From Dasypus novemcinctus (lineage: Eukaryota; Chordata; Mammalia; Cingulata; Dasypodidae), in contig NC_080701.1 of assembly GCF_030445035.2 (NCBI RefSeq), positions 18,134,798 to 18,198,797 on the forward strand: DNA of 64,000 nt, given 5' to 3'. Below the pieces are notes generated by a model that was not told the origin of the DNA, did not search any database, and saw only the letters and a list, made by a program, of their open reading frames with translations. Made by a program: the position numbers and the translations under genes. Shown here one piece after another: positions 24,320 to 34,514 of this stretch; the first letter of the stretch is position 1, and every line of letters starts with the position of its first letter.

Positions 24320-24790
24320 GCTAATATTAACAGCTAACATTCCTTTCACATAGGGTGTCTTGGATAGCACCCTAGTGCTTTCTAAGGCCTTGCACTATGT
24401 GCTTTACCTGCACTATCCATTTAATCCTCACGAAAGCTCACATACCACTATTTTCAGTTTTCTGGGCAAGGAAATTGTGCTTGAGTTCCTTGTTAATTCA
24501 AAATGTGGTGCATAGACCATAAGCATCTGCATAACTTTGGAACTTACTAGAAATACAAAATCATAGGTCTCTCCCCAGAACAACTAAATCAGAACCTGCA
24601 TTTTTAATAAGGTCCCTGGCCATTGGAAGCATTGCCCAAGATCACACAGCTAATAACATGGCAAAGTCACAACTCAAAATCAAGTATGGCTGGCACCAAT
24701 ACCTACACCTGGGTAAAACCAGTTGCCCAAGGTCATATACAGGACAAGTGTTAGAGATAGAATCTGAACCCGGCACTTAGGTCATTATAT
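24320..24790 (-). repeat. MIR SINE fragment(s), interrupted by MER5
   Basis: MIR on the minus strand: 'tttacctgcactatccattt', 'tcagttttctgggcaaggaa', then after the interruption 'ttgcccaagatcacacagct'. A second similar core, 'cccaaggtcatatacaggac', suggests another partial copy at 24725-24780. Confidence 0.7.
24493..24620 (+). repeat. MER5-like hAT fragment inside MIR
   Basis: 'gtggtgcatagaccataagc', 'cttactagaaatacaaaatc' and 'aactaaatcagaacctgcat' follow the MER5A order. It splits the surrounding MIR, so it inserted later. Confidence 0.78.
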
Positions 24791-25232
24791 ATTTCATGCT
24801 TTCCGTTCATTATATTCTGTGTTCTCCTATGGAGACATTAAGAATAATGAGTATCATCAGTTTTTGTTAATTAGAATGCTTAAAAATCTGTGCTGGAAGC
24901 TTTCTTAATAGCATAGGAATTAAAATTTAAATTCCCACACCCACTTCTGGTATACCACCATCCATGAAGAGTGTCTTCTTGTGTCTAGTGTTGTCTTAAG
25001 ATCTTAAGAAAGACCATGGGACAAGAAAAAGAACATTAAATATATTGCTACTTGTTATTGCATGCTAGCAAACTGCCCAGAACAATGCTTTTTGGCATTT
25101 GATAGATGCGATTTAATCTTTGACAAAACAAACATGTAAGAAATATCACATCCCATGTCTTTAACCCGTGACGTGGTTGCCAGACTTGGCTGACCTTAAT
25201 CAGCTAGAGGCCTTGAAGGATGGGTAAGAGGG

Positions 25233-26025
25233 CTGTCTTGGTTTGCCAGGGCTGTTACAACAAAGTACCACAATCTGGTTGGCTGAAATAAGAGGGATTT
25301 GTGGATCACAGTTTGGAGGGTAAAAGTCCAAAATAAAGATTTCGATAGGCCATGATTTCACCGAAGTTGGTAGTGGTTTGGTAGTGGATTGTTGGCAATC
25401 AACCTCTGCCTCCATCACATGAAAATAAGCCTCTGTCATCTTCTGCATCTCATGATTCTGTGCCCAAATTCCATTTGTTTATAAGGACTGCAGTCATACA
25501 AGAGTAAGACCTGCCCTGACTGCGCTTGGCCTCGCCTCAACTCAGAGGTTCTTAACCTTTTTTGTTCCACGGACCCTTTTGCCAGTCATACGAAAACCAC
25601 AGACCCTTTCTTGGAATGTAGTGGCAGATAGTTTTATGACACTCGACTAGCGTCGGGTCTAATAACTACCATAATTTTGAAGCATGGATGCACATAGCAA
25701 TTTTTTGAGATATGCAACAACTGTAATGCGATATGAACTGAATACTACTGTCATTTATTGCACATATTCGTAAGTGAAGGAAGTGTTATATTTCAGCTAG
25801 AGGTCAGAGAAAATAAAGCTAATAAGTTGACTTTTTTCAATTCAAGCTCGTAGACTCGCTGAAGTCTTTCCATGGGTCCCTTGGGGGCCCATGGACCCCT
25901 GGTTAAGAACCTCTGCCTTAACTAATACCATCTTCAAAGGTTCTCTTTACAAGTGAGTTCGTACCCACAGGACAGGGTTTTAGGTCTTGAGCTTGCCTTT
26001 GTTGGGGGGTATGATTCAATCTGCT
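25233..26025 (-). mobile_element. MLT1 (ERVL-MaLR) LTR, interrupted
   Basis: The reverse complement of an MLT1-type LTR: 'gtttgccagggctgttacaa', 'caaagtaccacaatctggtt', 'ttataaggactgcagtcata', and the end 'ggtatgattcaatctgctac'. It is an old solo LTR with no retroviral coding sequence. A 373-bp hAT element splits it at 25543-25915. Confidence 0.8.
25543..25915. mobile_element. non-autonomous hAT transposon (MITE)
   Basis: A complete small DNA transposon. The left end CAGAGGTTCTTAACC is matched exactly by the reverse complement of the right end (GGTTAAGAACCTCTG), giving 15-bp perfect inverted repeats. The flanks CCTCAACT (25535-25542) and CCTTAACT (25916-25923) are an 8-bp target duplication with one change, as the hAT superfamily makes. 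No transposase frame, so it was mobilised in trans. Confidence 0.92.
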
Positions 26026-26184
26026 ACAGAGGTAGAATGATAAAGATGTGAGGACGTCCCAGGCAGTGTGAGGTGTGAGGAACCACGTAAAGGGAAGGAG
26101 CATCATGTATTCCTGGGACTGTCTGACCAGAGTGAAGCAATAACTCTTGATAAACCCTCACTTTGCTCAGGCATTACCACACTG

Positions 26185-26390
26185 TTGTCAAAGAGCTCTG
26201 GTCCTGGAGCGAGACGTCTGTGTCAAACCTTGGATCAGCCGTGACCAGATGCAAGATCTTGGGCAGGATTTTGCCCTTTCTGTTTTGACCCTCATAATAT
26301 TGGGAAAATAACTGTACCCGTAGCCTTGTGAGGACGAGAGAGCTGATGTGAGGGCAGAGGCCTTGCCTGCACTGTGCTAATGTCAGCTCT
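26185..26390 (+). repeat. MIR SINE
   Basis: 'agctctggtcctggagcgag', 'gtgaccagatgcaagatctt' and 'gggcaggattttgccctttc' match the MIR core in order. Confidence 0.75.
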
Positions 26391-26589
26391 TGGTTTTCAA
26401 GGCACTTTGGGGATATCAGGATGTAGGAGGCCCTGTAAAACTATCGAGTTATGACCTAGTTGTGAAAGGTGGTGAGATGGGATGCGTTCATTGTAAGATT
26501 AAAGGAAAGGAAGATGGGAAGAAAGCTGGATCCCAGTTGGATGCCTTTTGGTCCTGCTGTTCTGGTTCCTCCATTTGTTCTGGACATTT

Positions 26590-26710
26590 AGATAAAGATT
26601 CCCAGATTTTAGTGTTCATCGGAATCATCTGCGAAACAGAAATACGTGTATCCCTGAGCCTTCTCCCCCTGATTCTGATGTATTAAATCTGGTGTACTTT
26701 TCACTGATCC
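26590..26710 (+). repeat. MER5-like fragment
   Basis: 'tagtgttcatcggaatcatc' and 'cctgattctgatgtattaaa' match the middle of MER5A. The ends are lost. Confidence 0.55.
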
Positions 26711-26721
26711 TTTGGTTGGTG

Positions 26722-27171
26722 CTAAGGTTGGTGTATACTCAGGAGACTTGAATTTCTGTACTGTCCATGTGCCAGCTGGGCCCTGAGCCTCAGCAGAGTT
26801 GCAACTCCTACTCTTGGTTTGTTGGACTTACCCAGGTCAGCTAACAGGGAGATGAAGATGGTCATCCACCATACCAGGGAAATGAGAGTGACCACAGTTG
26901 CAAGCAGGAGAATCACATACATCATCCATGTGTAATCTAAGCCCCCTCTTGATATAGAGGTGGAGTGGACATCACCATCCCAGGGCCCACAGGATGGAGG
27001 AATAAAATATGGATTAGAGTGGGAAAAAAAATATCTGGTATATGACTCAGACATCTGACTTCTAATAGGCCCCTCATCTGATAAGATGCGTCTGACTGTT
27101 CTGTCCTCACAATAAAACAGAATCCATCTTCTCTCTCCACTCAGCTTCTTGCTTTGCATCTGGAGGAACAA
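26722..27171 (-). other. unassigned reading frame with a membrane-like segment
   Basis: An uninterrupted minus-strand frame; the first ATG is at 27159 (MQSKKLSGERRW...), giving about 145 residues. Residues about 80-110 are strongly hydrophobic ('MMYVILLLATVVTLISLVWW', then MTIFISLL), preceded by a soluble part rich in Tyr, Ser and Pro, with two Cys. I recognise no family and no repeat. Two sequence features make it more than a bare frame: a pyrimidine-rich stretch ending in TAG or CAG just upstream on the minus strand (about 27160-27190), and a GGTAAGT donor-like site just after the hydrophobic segment (about 26825-26832). Against it: length is within chance for 64 kb, and no second exon is identified. 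It could be an antisense exon, a relic or coincidence. Confidence 0.25.
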
Positions 27172-27179
27172 CTAGGCCA

Positions 27180-27865
27180 AAAGGAAAATAGCTGTGTATT
27201 TATTAAGAGACAGAGGAAAACCTTTTTGTTATTTAGATTTATTTGTCTCAAATTACTTGAGAATTTTTACTTTAGATGAGGCTGTCCAAAAAATAATAAT
27301 TACCCTATTGAAATGTTTAAAATGCTATTGGACATGGAGAAATTTCTCAAAAAAATAAAAGCTATTGTCAATATTTTCACTTCGTATGCTTTAGCTTCAT
27401 GTGTTGGGGAAAAATGCCTTAATCCAAATGGCCTAAATATTAACCTATGTTATGGTAAATAACAAATACTCTTATCAATTTGCAGATCAATTAAGATATC
27501 AGAAACCTCAGTACTTTTGACCTTTTTATTGTGTGGTTCTGTGTGTTGAATATATTCTCTTGGGCTGACTCCACTCATGGTGGCAAGACAGCTGCAGCAG
27601 TTCCAGCCTTCACATTCAGGTACAGCAATATCCAGCAGAAGAAAGGAAGGCCCTCTCTTCTTGGGTGCATCTTCTTAAGTCCCAAGTTCCCCTAGCTTCC
27701 TGTTGTCTACATCAGTGACCAAAGTTGCTTCCTATGCCTATTATTGGTCAGGCAAATGGAATTGGAATTATCCTACCTGGCGTAAGGAATTGCAGGTCCC
27801 TCTAAAGGAGAGGCTGTCTTCAAAAGGGGAGGAAAACAGCCACCAACAGTATCCTCTAGAGGTAA
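27180..27865. other. intronic sequence, nothing recognised
   Basis: No repeat, RNA gene or exon that I can name. Confidence 0.5.
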
Positions 27866-27869
27866 CGGG

Positions 27870-27995
27870 TGTAAGCGTTCAGTGTCGGAGATAAGGAATC
27901 TGAAGTTCAGAAAGTTAAACCATCTGCCTAAAGTCACAGAGTTAGAAAATGATCCAGTGTTTGAACTAAAGTGTTTGTGACTCTAAAGCTCATCA
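27870..27995 (-). repeat. MIR SINE fragment
   Basis: 'gaatctgaagttcagaaagt', 'ctaaagtcacagagttagaa' and 'agtgtttgaactaaag' are the reversed MIR core. Confidence 0.7.
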
Positions 27996-28639
27996 TTTAG
28001 AAAGACTGTATCTCGCAACATGATTCATAGACCTGCTGGCTTTCAGTAGGGCACACATTTATTTGGGAGTCGGAGAACACTGTCACTGCAAGGGATGCGG
28101 ATATAAGGAAGAATCGAGAACAGGGCAACTGTTGTCCAGCATAGGCCAGTGCCTGTAGGCATCTAGGGCCTGTGGTTAGAAAGGACCTGCGTGTCCAAGT
28201 GGTACATAACTTCATGGATCAGAGCTTTGGGAAGGGGCTGTCAACTTCCAGGGGGAAATGGGACTGACTGTATTGCTTTCATTGATTTATTGAATGACCT
28301 GCCTTTTCAGAATCAGGTTTGTCAGGTTAATCCATCCCCTTTGAAGGTGTTTTCATAGGGATGAGTCTATTGGGCACATCTCCAGCAGAGCTTTCCTGGT
28401 CATCAATCGCCCTGGACAGACCTCTCTGGGGTTGGAAGACTGGTTATTGGTGCCATCAGAGGCTTGTCTTTGATGCTGTATAATTAAGAATGACTTCACG
28501 GTGTAGGTGCTAAAGGACAATGACAGCACAGCCTGGCAGCTAGGAGGGATTGTCATATGTCTCTTGCTGATAAAAGAGGAGCCAACAAGAAAATGAACAC
28601 AGAAAGAAGCCTTGCTTGGTTGGAGTGGAGCAGATTCAG

Positions 28640-28850
28640 GGGCTGTGGTTGAATGGAACAAGTCCTGGACCTGAAGTCAGGAGCCCTCACTCTGTCACGC
28701 ACTCATCCTAAGATGGAAAATGTGTCACTTCAATTTTCTTTCTCCATAAAATGGGTTTAGAAATTGTAACTCCTTGAGCTTGTTATTAGAAATGAATGAG
28801 TTAATACGTATGGGAATGGTTGGAAAGTTCTAAACTTCCATCTTGAAACT
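28640..28850 (+). repeat. MIR SINE
   Basis: 'caagtcctggacctgaagtc', 'ctccataaaatgggtttaga', and 'aatgaatgagttaatacgta' follow MIR order. Confidence 0.75.
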
Positions 28851-28854
28851 TCCT

Positions 28855-31160
28855 AGCATCTGATATTCTGTTTCATCACACTTGGGGTCTAGTGCATTCC
28901 TAATTCAATGAATTTAGAGGGTCTTTTGTTTGTTCTGTTTAAAGTTAATGGTTATTTTCAGATAAAACTGGGAAGAAAAGTTAAAAGTCTGACCTAGGTT
29001 TAGATGATTTCAATTTTTTGAATTATCCTCATCTGCTGAGGGCCTGACATCTTGTCTTTATTAGAGAATACCAGGAGTTTTCTGATGAGACTTCCCTTTA
29101 GAAACCAGCAAGCAACAAAGAAGCGGGGAGCTTGCAGCAAGCTTCTGCTTTTGAGTCTACTTTTGTAATTACTGAATTAGGTAAGTTGAGAGGGAACATT
29201 CCAAAAAGACAAATTGTACATTTTTTGAAGTTGTGTTAGGAAGTAGTAATTGGTTCCATGTCTTCCCACTTCCTCTTAGAAAAGAACGTTTCAGTGAGGG
29301 AAATGGCAGAATGGCAGAAAACAAAATCTGATAGATGGGCAGGTGGCACAGGGCAGGGCCTGTGCCTCTCGAATGCTGACTAAGCACTAGGCCCCTTTAG
29401 TTACACACGCTGTTGCTAAGCTTCGGCAGTACTGAGAAGAGAGAGCATTGGAAAATAAAGATGTAGAGCTTCATTTGCAGTGTAGAAATGAACTGGAAGT
29501 ATTGGCAGAACTCTAGCATCCTCAGAAAATGAAATTTAGCTGTGTGCATGCCTAAGGTTTGGTTTAGTGAGACTAGTTTGAACACTTAAAAGAACAATAC
29601 TTTAGGTATTAGATATTATTAACTGAAAAAAATGCAGAAGGAGTTAGTTATTTTCTATGATCCTCGCACCACTCCATCTTGATAGATAGGAAGAATGTAG
29701 AGGCTCAGGGAGGCCAAGGTATGCCTGTGCACATCCAGGTATGCTTGGCTACCAAGCATGTCTTTTCCACCACTATTTGCTACTCTGTCCTAGTACAAGG
29801 GTCTTTACTCACAAATTGTATCAACATAGGGAGATCGTGAATGATGGGGGTTGCAAGCATGAGGGTGTATTAGAATCACAGGAGGAATACAAATTTTTCA
29901 TCTCCCGTGCATTGATCATTAGAAGTGAATGAAGGAAAATGCAGGTAGTCTTGCATTACAGTGGTGTGGATAAAGGCAACTCACCTGGGCTCAGGCCTTC
30001 ATGAGATTGAGGGGGGATATACCAGACCAAGAAATGGGAAGGGAGGCCCAGGACAGAGTTCAAATTATTCAGGCCCTGCCACCAGGAAGGGGATATAGGG
30101 CTGAATATTCAGGGCCCTGGAAAGTTGATATCTTGGGGAAGATAAGATATTATATATGACGTAGATGATCTATGTATCAGTGCAGACTTGGCTCTTGGAG
30201 ATCCTGGGACGTATCGGACACACCACATCCTGGTTTTCTCCCCTTGCATTCTTCCTCTGCAGTGATAATTTCCCCCTGTCCTTTTTCACCCTCTCCTGTA
30301 TTGAAGTGGGCATCACCTGTTACATGTTTTTGTATTTTCATACGTGTGACCAGGCATCACCTCCCGACTGTGATATTTTTAGGGAAAATAGGGCTTTCCT
30401 GGTCAGGCTGTGACACATTAGCGCTTACCATCTTTGTTTCATGAGTTGGCTCTGAACACAAGAAATGGGATGCACCACCATCAAATCCTCACCTGTAAGC
30501 TCAGGACCCACTGGGGAGTTCAGTGCTGAGAATCAGACTTGCCCAGCGTCTCAGGTTGGAAGGACAGGTCACGGTCAAAGACTATCACTTGAAATCGACC
30601 TTTTTCTGCAGGGTTAATTTTTCACATTTTTTTCCTGGTGTTTCACACGGAGGGAGCAAAAGTTCCTTTGATCACTTGCCTGCTCCACTCTCTTGCCAGT
30701 GCCAAGGACTTGGGGAAAATGATGTTACTGAAGATGACACATATAAATCAATGTCTGGAATTTACTTAATGTCACCCCTAAATTATTAATCCAGTCTTGA
30801 CAGAAACAAATGCACAGTAAAATTTACTAATTTGGGCTAATTGAGGGAAAGGCCAATTATATAGTAAAGCCTCCATTAACTGGAATCCAACCAAGAAGAC
30901 TGTAATTCATCATTTTTTTTTTCCTTCCCTCATGCATAAGAGAATTTACAACTCTTAGGAAAATCAAGCTTTCAGGGACTTTGCCTCTCAAAGTCACTTC
31001 TAGATTATCCCTTCAGGTCAATGCAAAAGCAGCTCCTCTTTCACTACCTGACACCATGAAGTTCGTCAAAATCCCAAGGCATCAGGAAAATGCTGAAATG
31101 TGTCCCTACTAGGTTAGATTTCTGTCTAACTCATACTAGCCCAGAACCAATTATAGAATG
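28855..31160. other. intronic sequence, little recognised
   Basis: A possible weak reversed MIR at 29640-29770 ('gtagaggctcagggaggcca'). The overlapping frames at 30165-30444 and 30523-30789 are under 100 codons with no family signature. Confidence 0.4.
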
Positions 31161-31164
31161 CTAT

Positions 31165-31425
31165 TATCATTAATAATAGTAATATAATAAAAATAATAGT
31201 CCCATATGTAATAAATACTAAGGTAAGTATTTTCCGTGGTTTGTCTTAGCTTTCACAATCACCAGAGGAGGGAGGTTTTGTTTATGTATATCCCCATTAT
31301 AGATATAAGAAAAAAAGAGGTTCAGAGGGCTTAAGTAAATTGCTGATGGTCTCACACAAGTAAGTGGTAGCAGGTGAAATCTGAAACAAGCAACTCCAGT
31401 CCTGATTCACTTAACTGCTTACTCT
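31165..31425 (-). repeat. MIR SINE
   Basis: 'tatccccattatagatataa', 'gaggttcagagggcttaagt' and 'ctcacacaagtaagtggtag' are the reversed MIR core in order. Confidence 0.8.
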
Positions 31426-31479
31426 AAGACCCTGCTGTGCAACTGGCTATTTGAAGAGACTGTCTCGAAAAGCAATAAG

Positions 31480-31842
31480 GGGGAGTAGATGTGGCTCAAG
31501 CGATTGGGCTCCCATCTATCACATGGGAGATCCTGGGTTTGGTTCCTGGTGCCTCCTGGAGAAGACGAGCAAGATGGCGAGCTGACATGATGGGCAGGCG
31601 TGGCAAGCTGATGCAACAAGGAAGACACCAAGAGGAAAGACAATGTGAGACGCCATCAGGAGGCTGAGATGGCTCAAGCGATTGAGCGCCTCTCTCCCAC
31701 GTGGGTGATCCCAGGTTTGGTTCCCGGTGCCTCCTAAAGAGTGAGATGAGCAGACACAGAAAGCACACAGCAAATGGACAGAGAGAGCAGACAGTGAGTG
31801 TAAACAATTAGGCAGGGTGAATGAATAAATTTTTTTTAAGAA
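31480..31842 (+). repeat. DAS SINE dimer
   Basis: Two heads in tandem ('gtagatgtggctcaagcgat' and 'gagatggctcaagcgattga'), each followed by a B box ('gggtttggttcctggtgcct'; 'ggtttggttcccggtgcctc'), then an A-rich body and poly-A. Reverse-strand frames of 103-110 codons here are SINE artefacts. Confidence 0.92.
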
Positions 31843-31844
31843 AA

Positions 31845-33355
31845 GTAGCAAGTGTCTAGTTATCAGAGGTGGTCCAGCAAAAGCTGGATAATATGTCAGT
31901 GGGGACTCAGAAGTCTAAGGGATTTTGAGGTTAGATTATATTTACATTTTATTCCAACTGTTGAGAATACTGTGAGTCTAACCAGAATGCATACTAACCA
32001 AACATATCACCCTCTCAGCATGCCGACTGTGGAGGTTATACTACAGTGAAACAAATTAAAAATCTGAAGTTTAAATGAAAGGTTTGATTATTTTCCCATT
32101 TCATATAGTCATGCAAATAAAATTGAGTTATCAGAGTGGATTACTACCTGGAGATCCTTGGACTTCATTTAGAACAGAGACTTCTGAAATAAAAAAAAAA
32201 AAGAAACGGGATTTTAGCTTCAACAGCTGCCTCTTTCCCACCTAGTCTTGTTTGCATTTTTAATTTGCTTAACAAATTGCCTTTTTAGAGACAGTTTAGA
32301 GGTAAAATATAAGCCTAATCCAAGGTATCATGATAATTATTAATAGTAAGGTATATGGTATGGCACTTTTGCTATCAAAATGTGTATGACTATTAAATGA
32401 ATTTGAGATAAGATTCCAGATGTTTGGTGCTGTACCTCAATTTACCGCACATTTAGAGGATGGTTACCAAAAGGTACATATTTACATAGATAGATGAATA
32501 AGGAATGGCTGTCTGTCTCTCCATATCTTATAAAAAACAAGAGTAACCAGGCTTGCAGTCGCTTCATTATTGCCATGACTGCATTCGCTTTGCTTCCTCC
32601 ACAATCTGACCATTATTCATGAGAAAACTAATTAGATTTACTAAGGAGAATTTAAATTACACCTCTTCCTTGCAAATTCTGAGGGAAGATTTTTTTATAG
32701 TCTGACCAGGAGCAATTTCTTGAGATTTGGAGGGAGTTGAACTCTTGAAGAGAACTCGGTTTCCTTCCCAAGATGGCTCACTCAGGGTGAGGACTTTCAA
32801 CTTCATTCTACCCTTTTTTTTTCTACTTCTCAAACCTGGGCGATAAAGAACCCCCTCTTGAAGATGCCCCTCTCCGGAATTTCCCTTTGCCATTCAAAAT
32901 ACAGAAGCTTCCTAGAGCTGTGTTGAAGTAGTTCTTGGCACTTCACAAAACTGCTTTAAGACCTCGTGACGAACAATTCATTCCACATACCTAGTGAGCA
33001 CCCAGAGGTGCCAGAGAGCCAGCGTCTCACCGAGGTGCCAGGACCCATCAGTGAGCAATTCCATGCAAGCATCTGCCTTTGTTTTATCTGATATTCCAGT
33101 AGGGAGACAGGAAAAAATAGATATGCATCATAAATAAGCAAGAGAGCTAGATTAGGTGGAAAATGCTATTTAAAAAGTAGATCAGGGTATGAAAAATCAG
33201 GAATGGAGTGGAGGAGGGCACAGAGTGCGCAGTATTGAATGGGGTGATCAAGGTAGGTCTCAGTGAAAAGGTGACCTCGAAGCAGATGGGAAGAAGGTGA
33301 GAGCGTGAGCCCTTCCTTGTAGAACTTCAAAGATTCATCATCCCACTGAGCCTCA
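31845..33355. other. intronic sequence with one shared 30-bp word
   Basis: No exon or named repeat. Positions 32774-32803 carry a 30-bp sequence that recurs exactly at 34123-34152, inside the insert that interrupts an L1. Confidence 0.5.
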
Positions 33356-33634
33356 AACTCAAAGACCAATGGCTTAAAAGGCCTTCCTTGGGTACTTTCT
33401 CCTCCCTTGCCTTTTATTCTCATCTTCTCCTCTCTGCACCTCCCCATCTTCCCACTCCCACCCCATACACACTCAGCTCCACACTTGCTTCCTGTGGTCC
33501 CTCAGGTTGGAAGTCTTGCCTCTATCCCCCAGGCCCTTTGTCCTTCCTCTTTCCTAGGCTTGAGATGTCCTTCCCTAAATAGCCACATGACTTGCTTCCT
33601 CACCTCCTTTGTCCTTTACTTGCCCTGGCCCTTT

Positions 33635-34240
33635 TAAAAAAGCTTTTGTGGTGGTAACATATCTACAACCCCAAATTTCCCATTTTAACCACTTTCATAT
33701 GTACAGATGAATGATATTAATTATTCACAACATTATGTTACCATCACCATCAGGTTTCCAAACTTCATCTTTCCAAACAGATCCTGAACCCATTAAGCAG
33801 TAACTCCCTGCCCCCTGCTCCTGGTAACCTGTTTTTACCTCCATGAATTTGCATGTTGTTGATATTTCCTAAGTAGAGTCATGTAATATTTGTCCTCTTG
33901 TGTCTGACTTATTTTGTTCAACATGATGTCATCAGGGTCCATCCATATTATAACCTGTATCAGGGCTGCAGTCCTTTTTATGGTTGAATAATATTCTGCT
34001 GTATGGGTATACCACATTTTGTTTATCCATGCATCTGTTGAGGGATATTTGCTTGAGGAGAAACACCAGAAAACATTGGAAAAGAATTTTTCTGGTGAAA
34101 ACAAGAGGTTTTCTTCTCATGGTGGCTCACTCAGGGTGAGGACTTTCAACTTTTGACTGTCGTGAATAACGCTGCTGTGAACATTGGTGTGCAAATACCT
34201 TTTCAAGTCCTGGTTTTCAATTATTTTGGGTATACTCTCT
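33635..34240 (-). mobile_element. L1 LINE 3' end inserted in L2
   Basis: Reads on the minus strand as the last part of L1. The frame at 33835-34104 contains 'MWYTHTAEYYSTIKR' and 'WMDPDDIMLNKISQTQEDKY', typical of the C-terminus of L1 ORF2 protein (the segment after the reverse transcriptase and Cys-rich region). It is 5'-truncated and interrupted by about 100 bp at 34046-34152. Confidence 0.85.
34046..34152. other. unexplained insert with hairpin inside the L1
   Basis: The L1 sequence breaks after 'gagggatattt' and resumes with 'ttttgactgtcgtgaat'. In between is an inverted repeat (CACCAGAAAA at 34064-34073, TTTTCTGGTG at 34088-34097) and then a 30-bp block identical to 32774-32803. I do not recognise the source. 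Confidence 0.6.
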
Positions 34241-34514
34241 TGCCCTTCTTAACCACACTATCCTACATGTGATTCCCCCTTACCTCACACTCATTTCTCT
34301 TCTCTGCTTTATTTTTTGCTACATTTATTTCCTCCTGACATGCTATATATTTTACCTTAAAAAAAATTGTGTATTCTTTATCTCCCCTTTCCCCCTGAGA
34401 ATGTCAGCTCCTCGAGGGGCAGGGATTTTAGCTCCTTGGATGCCTGAATATTCCCAGCTCCTTGCACACTGCCTGATACAGAGAAGGTCCACCAAAGAAG
34501 TAGCTGCCAAGTCA

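Larger units (their letters stand above)
33360..34510 (+). repeat. L2 LINE 3' region, split by L1
   Basis: Left part 33460-33630 ('ggccctttgtccttcctctt', 'aatagccacatgacttgctt') and right part 34245-34510 ('cttgcccttcttaaccacac', 'gagaatgtcagctcctcgag') follow L2 order and join once the L1 between them is removed. Confidence 0.72.

Noticed and set aside
20390-31842. CRISPR-like or phage-like regular repeats
   Set aside because: The repeats are SINE dimers at irregular spacing in a vertebrate intron.
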